DNA from: CAVSVP01 sp963731125
Lineage (GTDB): Bacteria > Pseudomonadota > Gammaproteobacteria > Competibacterales > Competibacteraceae
Length of the DNA: 27,417 nucleotides
Direction: 5' to 3'
NCBI GenBank assembly: GCA_963731125.1
Contig: CAVSVP010000003.1
Location: 1 to 27,417, forward strand
Shown: positions 1 through 6,582 of the stretch, one piece after another
Position numbering within the stretch: the stretch's first letter is position 1
Layout: every line of letters starts with the position of its first letter
The notes under the pieces: generated by a model
Database searches by the model: none
Told to the model about the DNA's origin: nothing
Seen by the model: the letters and a program-made list of their open reading frames with translations, nothing else
Translations under genes and position numbers: made by a program

Positions 1-12
1 GGGCGACAGTGC

Positions 13-15
13 TTA
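13..15. repeat. Left copy of IS target-site duplication (TTA)
   Basis: TTA directly abuts the left inverted repeat. The same triplet abuts the right inverted repeat at 902-904. Removing the element and one copy restores a continuous site reading GTGCTTAGCCCG. Three bases alone could match by chance; the support comes from their position exactly at both IS ends. Confidence 0.7.
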
Positions 16-32
16 GAGGGTGTGTGAGAAGG

Positions 33-470
33 CTATGGGGGCGCGAGTCGGCGTAGCATGAGCTGGATCATCGCGATCCGGATCATCGTCTCACTGGAGG
101 TGGTCAACGCCTCATAGTCCTTGCTCAATCGTCGGTACCGACCCAACCAGGCAAACGTTCGCTCCACCACCCACCGGCGCGGCAGCAGGACGAAGCCAGT
201 TTGATTCGCCGGCCGCCTGACAATGTCCAATATCCAACCACCAAAGGCACGCACCCACTCGACAAACCCGCCCGAATAGTTACTATCGGCCCAAATGCGC
301 TCCCAGCGAGGAAACCGACCCAGCAAGGTCGCCAGCACCAGGCGTGCTCCATCGCGGTCTTGAATCCCCGCCGAATGCACCACCACCGCCAGTAATAGCC
401 CCAGCGTGTCTACGACAATGTGGCGCTTGCGTCCCTTGACGTTCTTCCCCGCATCATAACCGCAGACCCC
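33..470 (-). CDS. IS5-family transposase, C-terminal frame (orfB, -1 frame)
   Basis: The -1 frame picks up exactly where orfA diverges (GVCGYDAGKNVKGRKRH). It carries the second catalytic aspartate in IWADSNYSG and the third acidic residue in RRWVVERTFAWLGRYRRL, the usual R-x-x-E signature of IS5. The triad is therefore complete if the frames are joined. The coordinates given are the open stretch from the A5G6 shift site. An independent start inside it would be GTG at 384-386, which would yield a fragment lacking the first aspartate. The frame ends in TAG, 3 bp inside the left inverted repeat. The C-terminal half carries no stop or further shift. Confidence 0.88.
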   Translation of the reverse strand, partial: GVCGYDAGKNVKGRKRHIVVDTLGLLLAVVVHSAGIQDRDGARLVLATLLGRFPRWERIWADSNYSGGFVEWVRAFGGWILDIVRRPANQTGFVLLPRRWVVERTFAWLGRYRRLSKDYEALTTSSETMIRIAMIQLMLRRLAPP

Positions 471-823
471 CCTTTTTCCGTCGTCTTGACGCGTTGACTA
501 TCGATGATCGCCGCACTCGGGGTCGCCTCGCGACCCGCCGCCGTGCGCACCTTCTCACGTAACACCTCGTGAAGCTTTTCCCAGGTGCCGTCTAATCGCC
601 ACTGCCGATAATACCAATGCACCGTCCCCCACGGCGGCAAATCATGCGGCAACATCCGCCACGCACAGCCACTGCGACTCATGTAGCATATCCCGTTGAC
701 CACCTCCCGCAGGTCCACCTCCCGTGCGCGTCCTCCCGGCTTCGGCGCAGGCAAGAGCGGTTCTATCAATTGCCATTGGCGAGTCGTCAGATCACTAGGA
801 TAGGGGGCGCGCTTCATCACCAT
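410..823 (-). CDS. IS5-family transposase, N-terminal frame (orfA)
   Basis: Encodes the N-terminal DUF4096-type helical domain of IS5 transposases (YPSDLTTRQWQLIEPLLP near the start, then a CAWRMLPHDLPPW block). It continues into the first catalytic strand with the first DDE aspartate in AAIIDSQ. I place the start at ATG 821-823, because AGAGG lies six bases upstream; a GTG at 824-826 is also open. After EKGG the frame leaves the family sequence and stops 20 residues later. The expected continuation (VCGYDAGKNVKGRKRH) is in the -1 frame. A run of five A and six G (467-477, minus strand) is where the two frames meet. Either programmed -1 frameshifting, known for related IS groups, or a single-base change would explain it. 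Confidence 0.9.
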   Translation of the reverse strand: MVMKRAPYPSDLTTRQWQLIEPLLPAPKPGGRAREVDLREVVNGICYMSRSGCAWRMLPHDLPPWGTVHWYYRQWRLDGTWEKLHEVLREKVRTAAGREATPSAAIIDSQRVKTTEKGGSAVMMRGRTSRDASATLS

Positions 824-901
824 CACAGACCTCTCAATACACTGGATACAACGTCATGTCTCTAGAGTATAGTCGATGATCGAAACTTTTCACACACCCT
901 C

Positions 902-904
902 TTA
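902..904. repeat. Right copy of IS target-site duplication (TTA)
   Basis: Partner of the TTA at 13-15, immediately outside the right terminal inverted repeat, which ends CACACCCTC at 901. Confidence 0.7.
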
Positions 905-918
905 GCCCGTAGCGGCAG

Positions 919-2373
919 CTACCGCAGTAGCCCCTTAACCCGTGCCGCAGTTAACCAGGCTGGATATTCTGCCATCATTAACGCGATGAGTTCTTCATCA
1001 CTGGGTTCTGCCGGATCCCGCACCAAGAAAAAATTAGCATTGTCGATAAAGCGGTTACGCATTGTGTCCAGATGCTGCAGAAACTGAAAATCCGCGCCGA
1101 GCAATCTGCTAAAAAATCCCTTCCGCTCTTCGGGTGGCGTACCGATTGCCATAAACTGCCAGAAGATAGGCTCCTGGGAAGCTTCCTTAATCTGTTGCTC
1201 GGACTGCGAACGATCGGAAGTATCGCCATCGGTGGCGAACATCACATAAACGGGCAATTTTTCAGAGACAGCCCCATTGCGATAATGCTCGCGAACGAGT
1301 TTCATTACCGCGCCATAGGCGGTACCCCCTTCCAAGGGATACTGCTTTAGCATTTTCTTGACGAATGTCTGGTAGTTATCGGCGGTGACGACCCCTGCGT
1401 AATAGGCTCCCTTGCCAAATAGAAACACATCAATTTCACCATCGTCGTCAAAACGAAACCCCAACGCAAGGACGCGGCGCACCAGAGTATCGATGGAACC
1501 CTTCCGGTAGAGCCCATGCATAGATCCGGAAATATCCAGACATAAGGCAACTTTCGCCTGATGGTATTGAAGGCCGTATTGAGCAAGCTGAGTTCCAGCC
1601 TTTTTCACCAGGCTCACCAGTCCTGGATCCCGTTTTTCCAACTGTACGACTCGCTTTTCCAGGCGTACCTGGTGCTCGCCGGCGGGTTCCGGCGCAGGCT
1701 CTGTCGGCGGCGCAGATGCGGCAGGCGGCGGAGCGGCTGAAGGCGCCGCCGGAGGAGGCACGGATGGTGCAGATGGCCCAGCCGGTGCCGCTGATTCTTC
1801 CGCCACATCGACGCCATAGTCTCGTGCCATAGGTTCGAGACCACCGGCATAACCTTGGCCGATAGCTCGAAATTTCCATTCGCCGCCACGGCGGTAAATT
1901 TCGCAAAAAATCATTGCTGTTTCTGTGCTTTCTCCCAGCGGTAGCTCGAAACGCACAAGTTCGGTCCGGCTGGAGGGTTCAACCACCCGGGCCCAAGCCG
2001 AGTTCAGGACGCCAAAATGCTGCCGCCTAGCCTGCCCTTCGTGAATCGTTACCGCAAAGGCAATTCGCTCGGCTTCCCTAGGGCTTGCTGCCAGGTCTAC
2101 TCGAAACACTTGAGCATCCTCTCCACCGGCTACTTCGGCATGCTTGAGCAGTTCCACAAAGCCTTTGGGGCTGCGGGGATTGTTGTAGAATACAAAATCT
2201 TCGTCCTCGCGCACCTTGCCATTGGCGGCCAGTACAAAGGCACTCGTGTCGACCTCCATACCAGCGGCATGACCCGATGGGGACCAGCCTAGGGCAACAT
2301 AAAATTCGGCACTTTCGGGGAAAAGTCGGGTCAAAGAAAGGTTGCCGCCCTTTTGCAATGAGGTACTTGTCAT
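919..2373 (-). CDS. TerD-domain / vWA (TerF-like) fusion protein
   Basis: A 484-residue protein with three parts. Residues about 1-190 are a TerD/TerZ beta-sandwich: FYVALGWSP, VDTSAFVLAANGKV, DFVFYNNP, IAFAVTIH and FCEIYRRGGEWKFRAIGQGY are in family order. Residues about 193-232 are a Pro/Ala-rich linker. Residues about 250-484 are a TerF-type von Willebrand A domain with an intact MIDAS: D280-x-S282-x-S284, T351 and D382/D384. The family belongs to tellurite-resistance/stress modules thought to build membrane-associated, Ca2+- or metal-responsive assemblies. The acidic loop that binds Ca2+ in canonical TerD (GEGDGDDE type) is reduced here to GGEDAQ. The ATG at 2371-2373 has AGGAG seven bases upstream. 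No other ter gene is adjacent. Cytosolic; no signal peptide or membrane segment. Confidence 0.87.
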   Translation of the reverse strand: MTSTSLQKGGNLSLTRLFPESAEFYVALGWSPSGHAAGMEVDTSAFVLAANGKVREDEDFVFYNNPRSPKGFVELLKHAEVAGGEDAQVFRVDLAASPREAERIAFAVTIHEGQARRQHFGVLNSAWARVVEPSSRTELVRFELPLGESTETAMIFCEIYRRGGEWKFRAIGQGYAGGLEPMARDYGVDVAEESAAPAGPSAPSVPPPAAPSAAPPPAASAPPTEPAPEPAGEHQVRLEKRVVQLEKRDPGLVSLVKKAGTQLAQYGLQYHQAKVALCLDISGSMHGLYRKGSIDTLVRRVLALGFRFDDDGEIDVFLFGKGAYYAGVVTADNYQTFVKKMLKQYPLEGGTAYGAVMKLVREHYRNGAVSEKLPVYVMFATDGDTSDRSQSEQQIKEASQEPIFWQFMAIGTPPEERKGFFSRLLGADFQFLQHLDTMRNRFIDNANFFLVRDPAEPSDEELIALMMAEYPAWLTAARVKGLLR

Positions 2374-2447
2374 GGTAACGCTCCTGAGGGTAGTGCGAGA
2401 AGCAAGCCTAACATTCTGCTCAAATTCTACGGTTGCTGAGAAGATGC

Positions 2448-3062
2448 ATGAATTATTTAGCGCACCTCTATCTTGCTGACAATGATACCGAGTCGCTGCT
2501 CGGCAACCTGATGGGTGACTTTGTCAAAGGGCATGTGGACGGGCACCTTTCCCCAGCCATTCAACAAGGCATTGCACTGCATCGTAAAATCGATGCTTTT
2601 ACCGATGTACACCCGGTTTTTAAGCAAAGCAAGCAACGTCTTAGCCCAGAAGTCCGCCGCTATGGTGGAATTCTCGTCGACCTTTTTTACGATCATTTTT
2701 TGGCCCGCCACTGGGACAGCTATGCGAAGCTGCCCTTGCGCCATTTTTCCCAACAAGTTTATGGTATCCTGCTGTCCCATTACGAGTTGCTGCCTAATGC
2801 TATGCAACGCAGTGTATCCTATATGATTCGTGTTGATCTGTTAATGTCTTACCGGGAAATCACAGGCATCGATAACGCATTGCGGGGTATCGGACGCCGC
2901 TTAAAGCGGGCAAATCCTTTGGCAAGCGCTGCCAAGGAACTGCAACGCCACTATCCAGCGTTGGAAGCAGACTTCGCGGCTTTCTTTCCAGAGCTACGCT
3001 GCTACGTAGCGCGGGGAAAGTCGGCCTGCGCAGCTGACATCAGGAACCACCCAGCAAATTAG
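2448..3062 (+). CDS. acpH: Acyl carrier protein phosphodiesterase (AcpH family)
   Basis: A 204-residue protein of the AcpH/DUF479 family, which hydrolyses the 4'-phosphopantetheine arm from holo-ACP in the cytosol and recycles apo-ACP for fatty-acid synthesis. Family blocks are visible in order: MNYLAHLYLA at the N-terminus, LLGNLMGDFVKG, ALHRKIDAFTDVHP, and GGILVDLFYDHFLARHW, supplying the conserved His/Asp residues of the HD-like metal site. Length is close to the E. coli protein (193 aa). The frame is open from a TTG at 2433, but the ATG at 2448 is chosen because the family begins MNYLAHL and GAGAAG lies just upstream. It is divergent from the TerD-vWA gene, with 74 bp between start codons. 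Confidence 0.88.
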   Translation: MNYLAHLYLADNDTESLLGNLMGDFVKGHVDGHLSPAIQQGIALHRKIDAFTDVHPVFKQSKQRLSPEVRRYGGILVDLFYDHFLARHWDSYAKLPLRHFSQQVYGILLSHYELLPNAMQRSVSYMIRVDLLMSYREITGIDNALRGIGRRLKRANPLASAAKELQRHYPALEADFAAFFPELRCYVARGKSACAADIRNHPAN

Positions 3063-3198
3063 CTGCCGAAAAAGGGTGGTTACTTGCGCTAAGAGAGTCA
3101 ATACTGGTATGTGCCAAGCCAGTAGCTAGCACACATAGCCTCAAAGTAATCCTACTATCTGTATCGCGCCATTTACTATTTAAGACGGAGCCGTTACT

Positions 3199-5874
3199 TT
3201 GGATCAATCTGCAGCGAATCAAACTCCCAAGGCGATCTATTTAAAAGACTATGCGCCGCCGGTTTATTTGATTGAACGTGTCGAACTGCGCTTTGAACTA
3301 AGCGAAGAGCACACGGCTGTCCATTCCCGTCTATGGGTAGTGCGCAATCCGCAAGCCGACCTATTCCATCCACGCCCCCTGGTACTGGATGGTCAACAAT
3401 TGGAGTTGGTAGCGCTGCGCCTGAACGGAGTTTCTCTGGAACCCACACAGTATACGGTGGATGCCGAACATTTGACTCTGCCTCTGGTACCGGCCGCCTT
3501 TGAACTCGAGATAATCACCCGTATCCGCCCTCAAGCTAACACGTCATTAGAGGGCTTGTATCAATCCAGCGGCAATTTTTGTACGCAATGCGAAGCTGAA
3601 GGGTTTCGCAAGATCACTTATTTTCTTGACCGTCCGGACGTCATGGCGGTTTACACCACGACTCTGGTGGCCGACCAGGCCCGTTATCCGGTGCTGCTCT
3701 CCAACGGCAATTTGATCGCCAGCGGAGAATTAGAAGATGGCCGTCACTGGGCCACTTGGCACGACCCCTTCAAAAAGCCCGCCTATTTATTCGCTCTTGT
3801 AGCGGGTCGGCTGCAACGTTTAGATGCCACGTTCACTACCCGTTCCGGACGCCAGATCGCTCTACACCTCTATGTGGAACCCGACAATATCGACCAGTGC
3901 GACCATGCGCTGCGTTCCCTGAAGAGGGCTATGGCTTGGGACGAGGAGGTTTTCGGTCTGGAATACGATCTGGACGTTTATATGATTGTTGCGGTCGGCG
4001 ATTTTAATATGGGGGCTATGGAGAATAAGGGCCTAAATATCTTTAATACGAAGTATATTTTAGCCAAGCCGGATACGGCCACCGATGTGGATTATCAGGC
4101 TATCGAAAGTGTTGTCGGTCACGAGTACTTTCACAACTGGACCGGCAACCGGGTAACTTGTCGGGATTGGTTTCAGCTAAGCCTTAAGGAAGGCCTCACC
4201 GTATTCCGGGACCAGGAGTTCTCCGCCGACATGGGGTCTCGTACCGTCAAGCGCATCAGCGACGTCAGGATTCTGCGCTCCAGCCAGTTTCCTCAGGACG
4301 CGGGTCCCATGGCGCATCCGGTACGCCCGGAATCCTATATCGAGATTAATAACTTCTATACTGTAACCGTCTATAACAAAGGCGCCGAAGTGGTACGTAT
4401 GATGTGCACGCTACTGGGCAAGGAAGGCTTTCGGCGCGGGATGGAGGTCTACTTTGCCCGCCATGACGGCCAGGCGGTCACTACCGATGATTTCGTGAGC
4501 GCCATGGAAGATGCCAATGGAACCGACTTGACACAGTTTCGCCGCTGGTACAGTCAAGCCGGCACTCCTGAACTCCAGGTAAGTGGTCATTATGATCCGC
4601 ATGCCCGCACCTACACATTGCGCGTGCGCCAATTCTGCCCACCGACGCCGGGCCAGCCCTCTAAAGAGGCTTTTCATATTCCACTGGTCATGGGACTGCT
4701 AGATGCTGAAGGCCATGACCTGCCCCTACAACTGGAAGGAGAAACCGCAGCGGTAGGGACCAGCCGGGTCTTGGAACTGCACGAACCCGAGCAGGTATTT
4801 CAGTTTCTTAACGTACCGAGCCCACCCACTCCCTCCCTGCTGCGCGGTTTTTCGGCGCCGGTTAAGCTGAACCTGGACACTACAGATGCAGAGCTTAGGT
4901 TTCTTCTGACCCACGATAGCGACGAGTTCAACCGTTGGGAAGCAGGCCATACTCTGGCCACACGCACTCTTCTCAGATTGATTGAGGAAAGGCATTTAGG
5001 TAAACCCTGGTCTTTGCCGGCAACCGTTGGCGCTGCTTTTGCACAGGCCCTGAGCAATGCCGCCTTGGATCCTGCACTACTCAATCAGTTGTTTACCCTG
5101 CCAGATGAAAACTATTTGGCCGAACAGATGGCCATTGTGGATGTGGACGGCATTCATGACGCTCGTAACTTCATGCGGCTTGCTCTGGCAGAAACATTAC
5201 GAGATCAGCTATTAGCCATCTACAAAGCCAATCGAGAGAATACGAGTGATTATGCCATTGACGCTGCTAGCATCGGCCGCCGCAGTTTAAAGAACCGCTG
5301 TTTAGACTACTTAATGCAACTGAATGATCCCGGCTCGCGGCCACTTTGCCTGACGCAGTTTCACAGGGCCGCGAATATGACCGACGCCCTTAGTGCCCTG
5401 GGCATGTTGGCCAATTGTGAGTGTCCGGAGCGCCCTGAAGCACTGGCTGTTTTTCACAAGCGCTGGCAGCACGAACCGTTGGTAATGGATAAGTGGTTTA
5501 TGCTGCAAGCCACTTCGCAATTACCCAATGCGCTAGCCGAAGTGAAGACTTTATTAAAACACACAGCGTTTAACATAAAAAATCCTAACAAAGTGCGGTC
5601 TCTCATTGGCGCTTTTTGCCAGTCTAATCCGGTGCGTTTTCACGCCGTCGACGGAAGTGGTTATACGTTTCTCACCGAACAGGTAGTACAGCTCGACGCT
5701 CTTAACCCGCAAATGGCGGCACGCCTCGTCGGCGCCTTTACCCGCTGGCGACGATATGACGCTAACCGTCAGGCACTGATGCGAACTCAGCTGGAGCGTA
5801 TTCTACAGATTCCGGATCTTTCGCCGGATGTTTATGAAATTACTGCCAAAAGCATTGCTGCCAAAGGAGCCTAA
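3199..5874 (+). CDS. pepN: Aminopeptidase N (M1 metallopeptidase)
   Basis: An 891-residue zinc aminopeptidase of the M1 family, cytosolic, releasing N-terminal residues in the last steps of protein turnover. The exopeptidase motif GAMEN is at residues 272-276. The zinc site HEYFH is at 308-312 with the third ligand E331 in LSLKEGLTVF. The C-terminal half matches the DUF3458/ARM-like domains of E. coli PepN (870 aa). The start is a TTG at 3199 with GGAG eight bases upstream. No in-frame ATG lies nearby and the family N-terminus (YLKDYAPPVYLIERVELRFEL) begins only about 14 residues later, so TTG is well supported. It is followed by an independent phaP promoter region. Confidence 0.97.
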   Translation: MDQSAANQTPKAIYLKDYAPPVYLIERVELRFELSEEHTAVHSRLWVVRNPQADLFHPRPLVLDGQQLELVALRLNGVSLEPTQYTVDAEHLTLPLVPAAFELEIITRIRPQANTSLEGLYQSSGNFCTQCEAEGFRKITYFLDRPDVMAVYTTTLVADQARYPVLLSNGNLIASGELEDGRHWATWHDPFKKPAYLFALVAGRLQRLDATFTTRSGRQIALHLYVEPDNIDQCDHALRSLKRAMAWDEEVFGLEYDLDVYMIVAVGDFNMGAMENKGLNIFNTKYILAKPDTATDVDYQAIESVVGHEYFHNWTGNRVTCRDWFQLSLKEGLTVFRDQEFSADMGSRTVKRISDVRILRSSQFPQDAGPMAHPVRPESYIEINNFYTVTVYNKGAEVVRMMCTLLGKEGFRRGMEVYFARHDGQAVTTDDFVSAMEDANGTDLTQFRRWYSQAGTPELQVSGHYDPHARTYTLRVRQFCPPTPGQPSKEAFHIPLVMGLLDAEGHDLPLQLEGETAAVGTSRVLELHEPEQVFQFLNVPSPPTPSLLRGFSAPVKLNLDTTDAELRFLLTHDSDEFNRWEAGHTLATRTLLRLIEERHLGKPWSLPATVGAAFAQALSNAALDPALLNQLFTLPDENYLAEQMAIVDVDGIHDARNFMRLALAETLRDQLLAIYKANRENTSDYAIDAASIGRRSLKNRCLDYLMQLNDPGSRPLCLTQFHRAANMTDALSALGMLANCECPERPEALAVFHKRWQHEPLVMDKWFMLQATSQLPNALAEVKTLLKHTAFNIKNPNKVRSLIGAFCQSNPVRFHAVDGSGYTFLTEQVVQLDALNPQMAARLVGAFTRWRRYDANRQALMRTQLERILQIPDLSPDVYEITAKSIAAKGA

Positions 5875-5910
5875 GTCGTTGATAATCCGCTTTGTCGCAC
5901 TGCAAAAACA

Positions 5911-5940
5911 TTGACAAATGTGACATAAGTGGGGCACAAT
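5911..5940 (+). promoter_or_regulatory. Candidate sigma-70 promoter for phaP
   Basis: TTGACA at 5911-5916 is a perfect -35 hexamer. CACAAT at 5935-5940 is a fair -10, with an 18-bp spacer. It lies 53 bp before the phasin start and after the pepN stop, in the only intergenic gap there. Prediction by eye only. Confidence 0.45.
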
Positions 5941-5992
5941 AATGGCATGATGCGCCGCACAATAAAGTCTCTTCCACCCTAGGAGAACAGCC

Positions 5993-6445
5993 ATGACCGA
6001 CAAACCCTACAACCCTTTTGCGGATTTTGACTACAGCCAATTCGACATCCAAAAGATGATGAGCGACTTCAAAGTGCCCGGGGTCGATATGCAAGCCATG
6101 ATGGAGGCGCAACGTAAGAATATCGAGGCCCTGACGGCTGCCAATCGGGTGGCCTTTGAAGGTATGCAGGCCATTGCCAAGCGGCAGACCGAAATTCTGG
6201 CTCAGGCAATGGCAGAGGTTTCCAATGTCGCTCAACAACTCACCAGTAGTGGTGCTACCAATCCTCAAGAAATGAGCACCAAACAGTCGGAGTTGGTCAA
6301 GCAAACCTTTGAAAAGGCTTTGGCCAATATGCGGGAGCTGGCGGAAATGGTCAACAAGGCCAACACCGAGGCTTTTGAAGTCATTAACAAACGTTTTACG
6401 GAAAGTCTCGAAGAGCTTAAGTCGATGATGATTACTAAGAAATAA
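5993..6445 (+). CDS. phaP: Phasin family protein (PHA granule coat)
   Basis: A 150-residue helical protein with the phasin signature: an N-terminal aromatic/Phe segment (NPFADFDYSQFDIQKMM), then VPGVDMQAMMEAQRKNIEALTAANRVAFEGMQAIAKRQTEIL, then a long amphipathic coiled-coil region rich in A, E, K and Q to the end. Phasins coat polyhydroxyalkanoate granules and control their number and size. AGGAGA precedes the ATG by eight bases. The next gene, 138 bp on, is the PHA synthase, so function is supported by context. A perfect hairpin between them suggests that phaP can be transcribed on its own at higher level than phaC. No membrane segment or signal peptide is present. Confidence 0.93.
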   Translation: MTDKPYNPFADFDYSQFDIQKMMSDFKVPGVDMQAMMEAQRKNIEALTAANRVAFEGMQAIAKRQTEILAQAMAEVSNVAQQLTSSGATNPQEMSTKQSELVKQTFEKALANMRELAEMVNKANTEAFEVINKRFTESLEELKSMMITKK

Positions 6446-6473
6446 ATTTCCACCGCCTGCGATAAGGACTCAG

Positions 6474-6508
6474 CAAACAGGCCATTCGAAAACCGAATGG
6501 CCTGTTTG
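6474..6508 (+). terminator. Perfect 15-bp hairpin between phaP and phaC
   Basis: CAAACAGGCCATTCG (6474-6488) pairs perfectly with 6494-6508 around an AAAAC loop. The downstream arm ends in CTGTTTGTG, so the U-tract is poor. It may be a partial terminator, an RNA 3'-end stabiliser for phaP, or both. It starts 29 bases after the phaP stop. Confidence 0.7.
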
Positions 6509-6582
6509 TGCTACGGCATTCGGTAATCAATTTGAGGAGGATCAGTTAAAACAATTACCACCATGCGAGGAGGAAGCCAGAG

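Larger units (their letters stand above)
16..901 (-). mobile_element. Complete IS5-family insertion sequence (IS1031/IS427-like)
   Basis: An 886-bp element with both ends visible. The left end reads GAGGGTGTGTGAGAAG. The right end, read inward on the minus strand, is GAGGGTGTGTGAAAAG, so 15 of 16 terminal bases match. The trinucleotide TTA flanks both ends (13-15 and 902-904) as a direct target duplication. A 3-bp TNA duplication, GAG termini and roughly 0.9 kb length fit the IS1031 group of IS5 as I remember it; IS427 is the alternative. Both transposase frames lie on the minus strand and fill nearly the whole element. The stop of the second frame is 3 bp from the left inverted repeat. The insertion sits 14 bp beyond the stop codon of the TerD-vWA gene, so it interrupts no recognisable gene. 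Confidence 0.93.

Noticed and set aside
1448..1906. 152-residue minus-strand open frame inside the TerD-vWA gene
   Set aside because: Same strand, different frame; Arg/Cys/Trp-rich composition is typical of an off-frame reading of the Pro/Ala linker and vWA region.
4411..5084. Minus-strand open frames of 88-94 residues within pepN
   Set aside because: Antisense to conserved pepN sequence and without any domain signature.
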